64,000 nt of DNA from Chloroflexota bacterium (GCA_023389575.1 JAEWEG010000005.1:1-64000), one strand, 5' to 3'; positions 7,848 to 17,113 are shown, counted from the first letter of the stretch. Notes: generated by a model not told the origin, from the letters alone. Translations and numbers: made by a program.

Positions 7848-8612
7848 ATGCGAGTCGCGGTGTTCTCCGATGTTCACGGCAATACCCTCGCCCTCGACGC
7901 CGTGCTGGCGGATATCGAACGTGCCGGTGGGGTGGATGCGCACTGGTTCGTGGGCGACGCGGCCATGATCGGGTTCGACCCGGTCGGGGCGGTGGAACGG
8001 CTGCGCGGCCTGTCCAATCTGATGGCGGTGCGCGGCAACGGCGATCGCCGTCTCGCCACCGATCCGGTGGTGGTCCGCGAGATCACGGACCGCTTCGTGG
8101 AAACCGCTGAACCGGCCGAGGCCAGGATCTGGCGCCTGGTCCTCGCCGATTCGGAGTGGACGCGTGACCTGCTCAAATCCGCCGGCCACTACGAGTGGAT
8201 CGCCACCCTTCCGCTCGAACAACGCCTGATGCTGCCCGATGGCACGCGCGTGCTCCTGGTCCACGCCGCGCCGGGGACCGACGAGGGGTCCGGGATCCAG
8301 GACAGGCATTCAGACGACGAACTCCGGGGCATCCTGGCCGGAACCGAGGCCGAGCTGGTCTTCGTGGGTCACACCCACCGGCCGCTGGACCGCACGGTCG
8401 ATGGAGTCCGCGTGATCAACCTCGGCTGCCTCAGCAACCCGCCCGGCGCCGACAAACGCGCCATGTGGACGCTACTCGAAGCGGACGATCAGGGCTACAC
8501 CGTGGAACGCCGGTTCGTGGACTACGACCTGGCCGCCGTGCGACATCGCCTGGAAACGGAGCGTGTCCCGGCCTGGGAGTATGTGATGAGCTACTTCCGG
8601 GAGACAGCGTGA
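7848..8612 (+). CDS. Metallophosphoesterase, YfcE-like (second of tandem pair)
   Basis: 254 aa, clearly paralogous to the upstream gene: VFSDVHGNTLALDAVL at residues 5-20, a VGDAAMIGFDP segment, RGNGDRR, LVHAAPGTDEG and GHTHRPLD. The GGD motif is changed to VGDA but the metal Asp is kept. The ATG at 7848 is preferred over an upstream in-frame TTG/GTG because homology starts at MRVAVFSD. Its TGA overlaps the GTG start of the GNAT gene. Divergence from its twin in the middle third (residues 70-130) may mean a different substrate. Confidence 0.85.
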   Translation: MRVAVFSDVHGNTLALDAVLADIERAGGVDAHWFVGDAAMIGFDPVGAVERLRGLSNLMAVRGNGDRRLATDPVVVREITDRFVETAEPAEARIWRLVLADSEWTRDLLKSAGHYEWIATLPLEQRLMLPDGTRVLLVHAAPGTDEGSGIQDRHSDDELRGILAGTEAELVFVGHTHRPLDRTVDGVRVINLGCLSNPPGADKRAMWTLLEADDQGYTVERRFVDYDLAAVRHRLETERVPAWEYVMSYFRETA

Positions 8613-9331
8613 TCTCTCCTTCGGATCGCGCACTGATCGACCTCCAGGCCGAAGCGCTGTTCACCCACGACGCACTTGGCCGGATCGTTCGCGTCAACGA
8701 GCAGGATGGCGACCCCGCACCCCGCTTCTTCCTTGGAAGAAGCGCGCAAGGCAACACCTGGCGCATCCGCCACAATGTGCCGCCGGACGTGACCCGAGAG
8801 CTTGAAGCGCTGGCCGCCGGCGAACCGGTATCCAGCGATCTCGAATCTCCCCCACGAAATCTCGACGCGATGATGGCCGCCCTCGCTCGTCATCAACCCG
8901 CATCGATCGACCATACCGGCCCAGCCTACCGCTTCCCGGACGAGCTTCCCGCCCCGGCCCAGGGCGTGATTCGCCTCACCTTCGCCAACCGCGGCCTGCT
9001 GCGCGAAATGTCGGACTGGGCTTCCGGAATCGACAGCGAGGACGACTTCACGGCTTGGGGTCCCGGCGTGGTGATGGTGGAGGATGGCATCGCGGTCTCG
9101 ATCTGCGCCTGTTCCCGCCTGACCGACCGCGTGGCGGAAGCGGGCCTCGAAACCCTGGAGCGATACCGGGGAAGGGGCCACGCCGTTCAGGTCGTGGCCG
9201 CCTGGGCGCGGGCCGTACGGGACACGGGCCGAATTCCGCTCTACAGCACAACCTGGGACAACCACGCATCCCGGTCGGTCGCCCGCAAGCTCGGCCTCAT
9301 CGCCTACGGCTCCAACTTCAGCCTGCTCTGA
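8609..9331 (+). CDS. GNAT-family acetyltransferase
   Basis: 240 aa. The GTG start at 8609 overlaps the previous stop (GTGA). The C-terminal ~110 residues contain a GNAT core: a VVMVEDGIAVSICACSR strand pair, ETLERYRGRGHAVQVVAAWAR with the R-G-x-G pyrophosphate loop, then a YSTTWDNHASRSVARKLGL helix and LIAYGSNFSL. The first ~110 residues are a variable substrate domain. The acceptor is unknown. It ends the 5887-9331 operon. A small covarying hairpin lies 20 bases after the stop. Confidence 0.8.
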   Translation: MISPSDRALIDLQAEALFTHDALGRIVRVNEQDGDPAPRFFLGRSAQGNTWRIRHNVPPDVTRELEALAAGEPVSSDLESPPRNLDAMMAALARHQPASIDHTGPAYRFPDELPAPAQGVIRLTFANRGLLREMSDWASGIDSEDDFTAWGPGVVMVEDGIAVSICACSRLTDRVAEAGLETLERYRGRGHAVQVVAAWARAVRDTGRIPLYSTTWDNHASRSVARKLGLIAYGSNFSLL

Positions 9332-9350
9332 TCGGACCATCTTCGAAACT

Positions 9351-9379
9351 GGTAGCGGCGAAGTTCATCTTCGTCTGGC
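9351..9379 (+). repeat. Short hairpin element, copy 1 (pairs with 59340-59368)
   Basis: GGTAGCGGCGAAGTTCATCTTCGTCTGGC matches the minus-strand copy at 59340-59368 in 26 of 29 positions. It folds as GGCGAAG-TTCAT-CTTCGTC. In the other copy the stem is GGCAAAG/CTTTGCC, so the differences preserve pairing. Both copies lie just past the stop of a gene in the same orientation. Confidence 0.65.
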
Positions 9380-9497
9380 GGAGATCCCCACGCTCTCCTT
9401 CGGAAACCACGGAGTTGGGGCGGATTCATCACTTCGAGTCCAGGAAATCTGGGGCTGCGAGGAATGAGGATACCGGACTGACCATGTAGTGCATTGG

Positions 9498-9526
9498 TTG
9501 ACAAACGATAGTGGGATTACTAGCAT
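9498..9526 (+). promoter_or_regulatory. Sigma70-type promoter of the Abi-family gene
   Basis: TTGACA at 9498-9503 and TAGCAT at 9521-9526 with a 17-bp spacer. The -35 is a perfect consensus. The start codon is about 80 bases downstream, leaving a leader that includes a GGTGATGGTCCCGGGG segment. Confidence 0.65.
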
Positions 9527-9606
9527 TGTAAGTGCAATTCCCCGGTGATCCTCTCCCGGCCTCGAGCCGGTGATGGTCCCGGGGTTATTACATATTCGGA
9601 GTGGCA

Positions 9607-10323
9607 ATGACCGAGCGTGACTGGTTCAATGCGCTACAGCGTCCGATCTCCCCTATTCGCCTTGAAGCGTATCGGGAGGAGGATGCAAGTGATATTGAAA
9701 CGCTGGCCAACTACTTCTGGAATATGGAACTCTCTGAAGCCCTCTATCCCAGTCTCCAGGCATTTGAGATCGCACTCCGCAATGGTATCCACTCTGCGTT
9801 GACCGATCATTTCAAGGATGCAATGTGGTTTGATCGACCGGATCTCATGCTGGACTGGCAAACTGAAGCTGTCGCCAAAGCGCGCGAAGAACTCACTAAA
9901 CACAACAAAGCCCACGAGCCAGGCCGCATCATTGCTGAACTGCATTTCGGCTTCTGGCACAGTATGTTCAATCGGCCCTATGAGGAAGTTCTCTGGTATG
10001 CCAATGGTGCTGCCCTTATCGAGGCTGTATTCCCGCATCTACCACGTCACCTTCGAAAGCGTAAGGAAATTTGGCGACGGATTGATCGAATTCGTCGGCT
10101 GCGCAACCGCGTCTTTCACTACGAACCGATCTGGAAGAAACGGGATCTCGAAGAACTTAGCGTGATCATCCATGACATGACGCATGCCATCAGCCCTGAA
10201 TTGGCAGCGATCATCGCCCTCTCTACTCACTATCCGGAATTACTGCGAGATGGCGCTGAGGGAACGCAAGCGAAGTTATTGCGGATCATGGAAATGGACG
10301 ACTATCTTCAAGCAGGGCACTGA
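9607..10323 (+). CDS. Abi-family (Abi_2-like) HEPN protein
   Basis: 238 aa. It has the Abi_2 family layout: an NYFWNMELSEALYPSLQAFE block near residues 35-55, a FGFWHSMFN motif near 114-122, and RRLRNRVFHYEP near 163-174. The R-x4-H (R166, H171) is the HEPN RNase-type signature seen in abortive-infection proteins. GC content and codon choice are visibly lower than in neighbours, which points to recent acquisition. The ATG at 9607 is chosen because GGAG ends 5 bases upstream; the in-frame GTG at 9601 is part of that RBS. It has its own promoter and no partner gene, so it would act alone. A phage-defence role is inferred from the family. Confidence 0.8.
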   Translation: MTERDWFNALQRPISPIRLEAYREEDASDIETLANYFWNMELSEALYPSLQAFEIALRNGIHSALTDHFKDAMWFDRPDLMLDWQTEAVAKAREELTKHNKAHEPGRIIAELHFGFWHSMFNRPYEEVLWYANGAALIEAVFPHLPRHLRKRKEIWRRIDRIRRLRNRVFHYEPIWKKRDLEELSVIIHDMTHAISPELAAIIALSTHYPELLRDGAEGTQAKLLRIMEMDDYLQAGH

Positions 10324-10400
10324 CTAGTGTTGATGGGACATGAGGTCTTAGTTCTGTGGCTGCCCTGACGCAACGTTTCTGCCCAAATGGCACCTGTACC

Positions 10401-11483
10401 TCACGCGGCATCCGCCGCGATCAGCACCCGCATGATCTCCTGGAACAGGTCGAGATCCCCCGCGAAATCCTCCGGCGTCGTCTTCGGCGCACCCCCGGTG
10501 GTCACCATCTCGTGGAAATACTCGAGTTCATGGGTGTACGGGTCCTTGAACGTCGGCCGCGTCACCGTCTGCACATAGGCGTCGCCAACCGTCTCGCCCA
10601 TCGTCAGCGTTGTCGGCAGGTGCCGGATGTACGGCGTGTCGTACTGCACGCGGAACTGCTTGGTCGCGCCGAACACCTCGATGTGGGCATCGAACCGCCG
10701 TTGCTGGTCGACACCCATTTCGAACGTGGCGTGATACCCGTCGTACTCGAAGATCGCCGACATGAACCGGCCCCCGTTCCACTGCCGGGCGGAAACCACC
10801 TTTCGCGGCGATCCGATCATCTCCCGCATCGCCGAGAGGTCGTGACTGGCCAGCCCCAGCAGCATCCGGTAGGCGGTGTTCAGTTCGGGCGATACCTCGC
10901 CAATCGCCTCCGCCGTCAGCCGCCTGGCCCGTTCGGCGCGGTCCGCCTTGTCGGCGTCACCGATGTCACTGAAGCGATGGATGTTGCTCGACTGCTCGAT
11001 CATCTTCGCGTTGGGCCCGATGGTGTCCCGCACCCGCACGTAGTTGACCTTGTCCAGGTTCCGGAACTCCTCGCAGGCGGCGATGAACGCCGGGGCGAAC
11101 CGCCGCATGTACGCCACCATCACCCTTACGCCACTGGCGTCGCGCGCCGCGATGATCTCCTCCACCTCGCGGTGCGTCAGGCACATCGGCTTCTCGACCA
11201 GTACATGCTTGCCTCTTTGGCAGGCCAGGATCGTGTGGTCAGCGTGGTACTCGTCGCTGTTGAGCACGAACACCGCGTCGAGGTCGTCCTGGGCAACCAG
11301 GTCCTCCGCCTTCCCGTACCGCTGCTCGATTCCGTACTGGTCTCCCACCGCGGCAAGCAGCCCCGGCGACACATCGCAGATCGCCCCCACCTCGAACTGA
11401 TCGCGCAGCGAGGTGAGAATCGGGAGGTGGATGATCTGGGCTACCTCGCCCAGCCCAATCAGTCCCACGCATAGTCGTTTCAT
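10401..11483 (-). CDS. Gfo/Idh/MocA-family oxidoreductase
   Basis: 360 aa. N-terminal Rossmann fold: VGLIGLGEVAQIIHLP at residues 6-21, then the acid-ended second strand (AICDVSP), a HADHTILACQRGKH stretch and the catalytic-region motif VEKPM near residue 95. The C-terminal alpha/beta domain carries an ASHDLSAMREM helix with the usual His-Asp. Family members oxidise or reduce sugars, inositols or sugar acids with NAD(P). It is transcribed away from the glycosidase-like gene at 11784 across a 300-bp intergenic region holding the 11669 operator. The substrate cannot be read from sequence. Confidence 0.85.
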   Translation of the reverse strand: MKRLCVGLIGLGEVAQIIHLPILTSLRDQFEVGAICDVSPGLLAAVGDQYGIEQRYGKAEDLVAQDDLDAVFVLNSDEYHADHTILACQRGKHVLVEKPMCLTHREVEEIIAARDASGVRVMVAYMRRFAPAFIAACEEFRNLDKVNYVRVRDTIGPNAKMIEQSSNIHRFSDIGDADKADRAERARRLTAEAIGEVSPELNTAYRMLLGLASHDLSAMREMIGSPRKVVSARQWNGGRFMSAIFEYDGYHATFEMGVDQQRRFDAHIEVFGATKQFRVQYDTPYIRHLPTTLTMGETVGDAYVQTVTRPTFKDPYTHELEYFHEMVTTGGAPKTTPEDFAGDLDLFQEIMRVLIAADAA

Positions 11484-11640
11484 CCACGGTTCTCCTTATG
11501 GTGTTGGTTGTCCCGGGCGTTCCCGCCTCGGCCGCGGCGTCGGCGCCACCGCAACAGGTTCGGCGCGGGCCATTGTGCGCTTCATACAGGAAGGGAACGG
11601 ACCCGGCAAGAGGCGATGGTCATGGCCAGGTAATGCATCG

Positions 11641-11683
11641 TTGACAGGCAAGACACACTGTGGAAACATGAAATCCTGATTCA
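11641..11683 (+). promoter_or_regulatory. Promoter with KdgR-like operator, site 1
   Basis: TTGACA (11641-11646), 17-bp spacer, AAACAT (11664-11669), and the palindromic TGAAATCCTGATTCA at 11669-11683 starting on the last base of the -10. It reads toward the 11784 gene and the binding-protein gene behind it. The same layout recurs at 15496, 24381, 33879 (minus) and 37582. Confidence 0.75.
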
Positions 11684-11783
11684 CGAATGGATCAGGTGGT
11701 TGCCCTGGCGCTGATTTGGGTGGCATTCGCGGGCGATCACACATCCCCTTGCGTTTCACATACGTCAGCGGAGGTGCCGCTTC

Positions 11784-12809
11784 ATGTCCCGTCCCGCCAG
11801 CGATCCTATCTGGTCCAACTTCTTCCAGTTCAGCTACAACAGCTATACCGAAGACGCGGAAAAATGCGGATGGACCGGCCATCCGGATATCGGCTATTCT
11901 CCCCGACTTCGCTGGGACGACAAGCTGTGGGACGACCTCGTCGGCCAGATGGTGCAGGCCGGAGTCAACCAGATCATCTTCAGCCTGGGTGATGGCATCA
12001 GGTACGACTCCCATCCCGAGATCGCCGTGGAGGGTGCCTGGACGCCCGCCGAGATGAAGGCGGAGAAGGCGCGGCTCGCCGAACTCGGTATCACGCTCGT
12101 CCCCAAGCTGAACTTCTCCACCGCCCACGACCTGTGGCTCGGCGACTACCATCGCATGGTCTCCACCCCGGCCTACTACCAAGTCTGTTCCGACCTCATC
12201 GCCGAGGTCATCGACATCTTCGATAACCCGCCCCTGTTCCATATCGGCTACGACGAGGAAACCTGGAACCATCAGAGCTGGTACGAGTACGCCGTGATCC
12301 GCGCCCACGACCTTTGGTGGCGCGACTTCCTCTGGTTCGTCGAGCAGGTTGAGTCGCGGGGCTCCCGGCCGTGGATCTGGTCGGACAAGATCTGGACTCA
12401 TACCAGCGAGTTCCTGGCCCGGATGCCGAAGTCGGTGATCCAGAGCAACTGGTACTACCACGACATGTTCGATGCCGAAACCGACCAGGCGAACGCCACC
12501 AGGCAGGGCATCGACCTGACCCTCCCGCCCACCGAACGCAAGCAGACAACCATGTTCCATGCCTACCGCGACCTGGAGGTTGGCGGCTGGGACCAGGTGC
12601 CCGCTGGCAGTGTCGATGTCGCCCCCGACAACTTCCCGAACACGGTCTCCTGGGTCCAGCAAAACCTCCCCGAGTCGAAGGTGCTGGGGTTCATGCAAAC
12701 CACCTGGCGCCCGCTGATCGAGAAATACCGCGATCGGTTCGAACTGGGCGTCGCCAAGCTGGCGGAAGGACGTGCCCGCTACGACGAATCGGCGTGGGCG
12801 AACGAGTAA
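11784..12809 (+). CDS. GH20-like glycosidase (TIM-barrel), uncertain family
   Basis: 341 aa, cytoplasmic (no signal peptide). Features recall the hexosaminidase (GH20) barrel: LGITLVPKLNFSTAHDLWLG, the LFHIGYDEET motif at ~152-160 in place of HxGGDE, then IWSDKIW and SNWYYHDMF strands. The Asp157-Glu158 pair would be the catalytic acid pair by analogy. The protein is shorter than typical GH20 and lacks the N-terminal domain. The ATG at 11784 follows GGAGG. It leads an operon into the binding protein at 12861 (51-base gap), suggesting hydrolysis of an imported glycoside. The GH20 label is a motif-level guess. Confidence 0.6.
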   Translation: MSRPASDPIWSNFFQFSYNSYTEDAEKCGWTGHPDIGYSPRLRWDDKLWDDLVGQMVQAGVNQIIFSLGDGIRYDSHPEIAVEGAWTPAEMKAEKARLAELGITLVPKLNFSTAHDLWLGDYHRMVSTPAYYQVCSDLIAEVIDIFDNPPLFHIGYDEETWNHQSWYEYAVIRAHDLWWRDFLWFVEQVESRGSRPWIWSDKIWTHTSEFLARMPKSVIQSNWYYHDMFDAETDQANATRQGIDLTLPPTERKQTTMFHAYRDLEVGGWDQVPAGSVDVAPDNFPNTVSWVQQNLPESKVLGFMQTTWRPLIEKYRDRFELGVAKLAEGRARYDESAWANE

Positions 12810-12860
12810 GCACAATCGGTGGATTCAAACCAGTCGCGATGTGAAGGAAAAGGGACAGCC

Positions 12861-14135
12861 ATGAAAACGACTCGCCGAACATTCGCCGCCGGAGCCGCGC
12901 TTGCCGCGACGGCCCTCTCCACTGGCCTTGCGCCAGCCGTTCACGCCCAGGACAAGGCGGAGGTGCGGATGGCCACTTACACCGTCAGCGACGCCTGGGA
13001 CGCGATGATCCAGAAGATGGTGGACGAGTTCAACGCCCAGAGCACGTTGGCCACGGTCAAGCTGGAGTTTCGCCCGGGCGACCAGTACTGGGACAAGCTC
13101 CAGACCGAATTCGCCGGTGGGAACGCGCCCGACATCACGGTTAACCAGTCGAACTGGGTGATTCCTGGTGCCTCCCGCGGGATGTTCCTGGACCTGAATC
13201 CGTACTACGAGCGCGACCAGGTGGACCTGAGCGATCTCTGGTACGACATGACCCGCGAATGGGAGTGGGAGGGCGGCATTTACGGGGGGCTGCTCTACGC
13301 CACTGGCCAGGCCCTCTACTACAACAAGGGCATCCTGGAAGCGGCGGGAGAGCCGGTTCCCAGCGCCGACTGGACCTGGGATGACCTGCTGGAATCCGCC
13401 AAGCGCCTTACCAACGAGGCCGAAGGCATCTACGGGGTCGGGTTCTCCGAGCCCAACCCACCGTACTGGAGCTGCGGGTTCATTCATGCCAACGGCGGCA
13501 CCGTGCTGAACGATGCCTACGACGAATGCACGCTCAATTCGCCGGAAGCTCGTGAGGCGCTGCAGTGGATCGTGGACCTGACGCACGTCCACAAGGTCGC
13601 GCCGATCCTGGTGCGCGAAAGCGGCACTGACGATCCGTTTGTGGCGGGCAGGATTGCCTACTATTTCGCCGGGACCTGGGATGAGTCGGCGGTGCGGAGT
13701 TCGGGGCTCGACTGGGACTTCCTGCCGATGCCCGCCCACCCGGAAACCGGCCTCCGCTCGGTGCAGAACGGCTCCAACGCCTGGTCCATCCTCAGTTCCT
13801 CCTCCAACCCCGACGCGGCATGGGAGGTGATGAAGTACATCGGTGGCGCCAATGGGGCGAAAGCCTCGATGGGCGCCGGTATTCCTGGCTACACGTCCGT
13901 GATCGAGAGCGAGGAGTTCCTGGCTCTGCACGAACCGCAGGACATCTCCATTCCGCTGAAGGACTTCCAGGAGATTGGCCACGACTACTATCCCACCGAG
14001 GACGCCGCGGAATGGTGGAACGCCGTGACCCAGGAGCTTGGTCCGATGTGGACCGGCGAGGACACGGTGGAGAACGCCACTCAGCGCGCCACCGATGCCG
14101 TCAACGACATCTTCTCGCGCCGCGGCATGCTCTAG
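12861..14135 (+). CDS. ABC sugar-binding protein, family 1 (paralogue 1)
   Basis: 424 aa. A Tat-type signal (TTRRTFAAGAALAATAL) ends at AVHAQDKAE. The mature protein has the extracellular solute-binding family 1 features: FNAQSTLATVKLEFRPGDQYWDKLQTEF, GNAPDITV, LYATGQALYYNKGIL, a SADWTWDDLL hinge segment and YFAGTWDES. It is a close paralogue of the proteins at 15716 and 24616, sharing the C-terminal GPMWTGEDTVEN and RATDAVNDIFSRRG blocks. No permease follows here, so it must use the pair at 25942/26910 or an external one. It is controlled from the site-1 promoter. Confidence 0.9.
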   Translation: MKTTRRTFAAGAALAATALSTGLAPAVHAQDKAEVRMATYTVSDAWDAMIQKMVDEFNAQSTLATVKLEFRPGDQYWDKLQTEFAGGNAPDITVNQSNWVIPGASRGMFLDLNPYYERDQVDLSDLWYDMTREWEWEGGIYGGLLYATGQALYYNKGILEAAGEPVPSADWTWDDLLESAKRLTNEAEGIYGVGFSEPNPPYWSCGFIHANGGTVLNDAYDECTLNSPEAREALQWIVDLTHVHKVAPILVRESGTDDPFVAGRIAYYFAGTWDESAVRSSGLDWDFLPMPAHPETGLRSVQNGSNAWSILSSSSNPDAAWEVMKYIGGANGAKASMGAGIPGYTSVIESEEFLALHEPQDISIPLKDFQEIGHDYYPTEDAAEWWNAVTQELGPMWTGEDTVENATQRATDAVNDIFSRRGML

Positions 14136-14262
14136 ATCGATCATTCCACGTGCCGACCGGCCAGGAATGCCCTGATCGGTCGGCCCTGTCTCGGCGGACG
14201 GTTGCAGTCGGGCGCCAGGGCTTCCTCGGCCGCGGCGTGGAGTTCACGGGATTTAACGGCTC

Positions 14263-15357
14263 ATGGACGAGATTCGGTTTGGCGTAATTGGCTTGCGGCG
14301 CGGAGAGAGTTTCCTGCGGGCGGCCAACGCGGTCGGCGGGGCGCGGGTGGTGGCGCTGCACGATGTCGACGCCGCTCGGGTTGGGGAGGTGGCCGCCCGG
14401 ATTGGGGCCGAGCCGTACACCGACCTGGATGCCTTCCTCGCCGCGGATGTTGACGTGGTGGTCGTGGCGTCACCGATGCCGTTCCACGCCGCCCAGGCAA
14501 TCGCCGCGCTCGAGGCCGGCAAGCATGTCCTCTCCGAGGTGTTGCCCTGCCAGACGGTGGCCGAGGCGCGGGACCTGGTGGCCGCGGTCGAACACAGTGG
14601 TCGCCAGTACATGCTGGCCGAGAACTGCAACTACTACGACGAGATCGAGATCGTCCGGCGCCTGTACCAGCAGGGTCGATTCGGCCGCGTCTACTTTGCC
14701 GAAGGCGACTACATTCACGATTGCGATGGGCTGTGGTTCGGGCCGGATGGTGAGTTGACCTGGCGCGGGCGCGGGCTGCTTGGTGTCTACGGCACGCACG
14801 GTCTTGGTCCGGTGCTGGCGATCACCGGCGATCGGGTTGCCACCGTGCGCTGCACCATCGTGCCGGCGGGTATCGTGCTTCCGGATGTGCCGATTCCCAC
14901 CATGCACCTGCTGGAGATGACGACCGACAGCGGGATGGTGGTTCGCACGCGAGTCGATACGGTGTCGCCTCGTCCGCACCCCACCACGACATACTTCACG
15001 ATCCAGGGCACGGATGGCGCCTACGAGTCGGCTCGCTCGGGGCAGGATACCGGCCGGATCTGGCTGCGCGATCGGCATGGCGCCATCGGGGTGAGCAGCC
15101 ACGAGCCGTGGCATCCGATCGACGACCTGGCCGCCGAGGTAATTCCCGACCGCCTCACCGGGGAAGCGGTCGAGGTTGGTCATGGGACGTCCGAATACTG
15201 GTTGTTGCGGGAGTTTTGCGAAGCGTTGCGTTCCGGCGAGTCGATGCCGATCGACGTGCACGCGGCCATGGACATGACGCTACCGTGCATCCTGGCGCGC
15301 GAGTCGGCCGAGGCTGGTGGGGCCGTGCTGGCGGTGCCAAACAGTCGCGACTGGTGA
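14263..15357 (+). CDS. Gfo/Idh/MocA-family protein with altered EKP motif
   Basis: 364 aa. Rossmann start IRFGVIGLRRGESFL, then VVALHDVDAARV and AAIAALEAGKHV, but the family's EKP is replaced by SEVLPC near residue 89, so the conserved Lys is absent. Other hallmarks remain (LAENCNYYDEIEIVRRL, GTHGLGPVLAI with the metal/substrate-side His). A GLWF aromatic patch (residue ~154) and long YxxxTW region are unusual. The gene is 127 bases after the binding protein, with an inverted repeat (GCCGACCG/CGGTCGGC, 14152-14184) between. Loss of Lys may mean a non-redox or altered-substrate role. Confidence 0.75.
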   Translation: MDEIRFGVIGLRRGESFLRAANAVGGARVVALHDVDAARVGEVAARIGAEPYTDLDAFLAADVDVVVVASPMPFHAAQAIAALEAGKHVLSEVLPCQTVAEARDLVAAVEHSGRQYMLAENCNYYDEIEIVRRLYQQGRFGRVYFAEGDYIHDCDGLWFGPDGELTWRGRGLLGVYGTHGLGPVLAITGDRVATVRCTIVPAGIVLPDVPIPTMHLLEMTTDSGMVVRTRVDTVSPRPHPTTTYFTIQGTDGAYESARSGQDTGRIWLRDRHGAIGVSSHEPWHPIDDLAAEVIPDRLTGEAVEVGHGTSEYWLLREFCEALRSGESMPIDVHAAMDMTLPCILARESAEAGGAVLAVPNSRDW

Positions 15358-15495
15358 GGGCGGCGCCGATCCGGGCAGCGCCCGGATCCGGCGTCGTCGT
15401 GCCGGGTGATGCCGCCATCCGTGACGCTTGCTCAGGCGGACCTCGGCGATTCAGCCAGGTCGGGATGAGGCCTGGACGTGGAGCCGTCTCGCATC

Positions 15496-15538
15496 TTGAC
15501 AGGCGTCAATCACCTCCCTAGCATGAAATGCAGTTTCA
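15496..15538 (+). promoter_or_regulatory. Promoter with KdgR-like operator, site 2
   Basis: TTGACA (15496-15501), 17-bp spacer, TAGCAT (15519-15524), operator TGAAATGCAGTTTCA (15524-15538) with perfect TGAAA/TTTCA arms. It drives the binding protein at 15716. Apart from this site, nothing recognisable lies between 15358 and 15715. Confidence 0.8.
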
Positions 15539-15715
15539 CAATATTGAGAGAACGGTTCGACACCTTTCTCATTCCACCCGTTCCGCCGGCCAGCCCCGGT
15601 CCATCGGCCAATCACCGTTCCGCGCTTGGCTGCATGAGAGAGGAGGCGTTTCGTCGCATCAGGGACCCATTCGTCAATCGGTCATTCCCGGTATCCAGGC
15701 GAAGGAGTGCACTCC

Positions 15716-17008
15716 ATGGTTGCCCGCAACTCTCAGGTTTCTCGACGTACGCTCAACAAAGGCCTCGCCGTCACGTCGGCCGTGGCCGTGACTGGTGGCA
15801 TCTCAATTGGTTCCGCGAGTGCGCAGGACAAGACCGATATCCGGATGGCGACCTACACCATCAGCGAGTCGTGGGACGCCGCCATCCAGGCCCAGATCGA
15901 TGCGTTCAACGCCCAGAGCCAACTCGCCAACGTCCTGCTCGAATTTCGGCCCGCCGACCAGTACTGGGACAAGGTCCAGACCGAGTTCGCGGGCGGCAAC
16001 GCCCCGGATATCACCCTCAACCAGATCGACTGGCTGGTGCCAGGGGCATCCCGCGGCATGTTCGTCGACCTCAAGCCGTTCTACGAGCGAGATGCGGTCG
16101 ACCTCAGCGGTCTCTGGTACGACATGGAGCAGGAATGGGGTTGGGAAGGCGGCATGTACGGCGCGCTCCTGTACGCCGGCGGTCAGGCGCTCTACGTGAA
16201 CAAGGACATCCTCGCCGCGGCCGGCGAGGAACTGCCCGCCGCGAGCTGGACCTGGGACGACCTGCTCGCTTCCGCCCAGCGGCTCACCAATGAGGCCGAT
16301 GGCGTCTATGGCGTCACCCTCTCCAATCCGAACCCTCCCTACTGGGGCTGCTCCTTCATTCACGGCGCCGGCGGCACCGTGCTGAACGACGCGCGCGACG
16401 AGTGCACGCTCAACAGCGAGGAGGCCCGAGCGGCCCTCCAGTGGCTGGTCGACCTCACCCTGGAACACAAGGTGGCCCCGGTCATGGTGCAGGAAACTGG
16501 GGCGGAGAATCCGTTCGTGGCGGGCAAGATCGCCTACTACTTCGGCGGCACCTGGGACGAGGCGGCGGTTCGGGACGCGGGCTTCGACTGGGATTTCCTG
16601 CCGATGCCCGCCCATCCGGAAACCGGCATCCGCTCAGTGCAGATGGGCTCCAACGCCTGGTCCATCCTCAGCACCACCAGCAACGAGGATGCGGCCTGGG
16701 AAGTGGTGAAGTACCTCGGTGGCCCGGATGGCGCGGCCGGTGTCTCCTCGCTCGGCATCCCGGGCTGGACCGAAGTGGTCGAGAGCCCCGAGTTCCTCGA
16801 GGCGCACCTGCCCGGCGACATCCGCATCCCGGTGGCGGACTTCAGCGAGGTCGGTCACGACTACTACGGCACGGAAGATTCCAACGAGTGGTGGAACGCC
16901 GTCTCCCAGGAGCTGGGCCCGATGTGGACCGGCGAGGACACGGTGGAGAACTCCACCCAGCGCGCGACCGACGCCGTGAACGACATCTTCTCGATGCGCG
17001 GCATGTAG
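15716..17008 (+). CDS. ABC sugar-binding protein, family 1 (paralogue 2)
   Basis: 430 aa. Tat-like signal: SRRTLNKGLAVTSAVAVTG, cleavage near SASAQDK. The body is nearly colinear with the paralogues at 12861 and 24616 (QYWDKVQTEFAGGNAPDITL, ALLYAGGQALYVNKDIL, SWTWDDLLASAQRLTNEADG, GGTWDEAAVRDAG, GPMWTGEDTVENSTQRATD). The ATG at 15716 is preferred because GAAGGAG ends 8 bases upstream; the in-frame GTG at 15707 is part of that RBS. A single-gene unit, with its own regulated promoter and a terminator at 17024. It presumably binds an oligosaccharide or sugar acid; ligand unknown. Confidence 0.9.
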   Translation: MVARNSQVSRRTLNKGLAVTSAVAVTGGISIGSASAQDKTDIRMATYTISESWDAAIQAQIDAFNAQSQLANVLLEFRPADQYWDKVQTEFAGGNAPDITLNQIDWLVPGASRGMFVDLKPFYERDAVDLSGLWYDMEQEWGWEGGMYGALLYAGGQALYVNKDILAAAGEELPAASWTWDDLLASAQRLTNEADGVYGVTLSNPNPPYWGCSFIHGAGGTVLNDARDECTLNSEEARAALQWLVDLTLEHKVAPVMVQETGAENPFVAGKIAYYFGGTWDEAAVRDAGFDWDFLPMPAHPETGIRSVQMGSNAWSILSTTSNEDAAWEVVKYLGGPDGAAGVSSLGIPGWTEVVESPEFLEAHLPGDIRIPVADFSEVGHDYYGTEDSNEWWNAVSQELGPMWTGEDTVENSTQRATDAVNDIFSMRGM

Positions 17009-17023
17009 CAACCGATACGGAAG

Positions 17024-17055
17024 AAGCCTCCCCGAGAACATGGCCGGGGAGGCTT
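17024..17055. terminator. Bidirectional stem-loop terminator
   Basis: AAGCCTCCCC (17024-17033) and GGGGAGGCTT (17046-17055) form a perfect 10-bp stem with a 12-base loop. It lies between the convergent genes ending at 17008 (plus) and 17114 (minus). A T-run is poor on both sides, so efficiency is uncertain. Confidence 0.7.
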
Positions 17056-17113
17056 GCGTCATCACCTGGGACGGGCCATGCGCATGGCCCGGATCGATCG
17101 GCCGGACCGCGTG

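Noticed and set aside
10356..11474. 372-codon plus-strand frame over the Gfo/Idh gene
   Set aside because: Antisense shadow; the minus-strand frame has the Rossmann loop and EKP motif.
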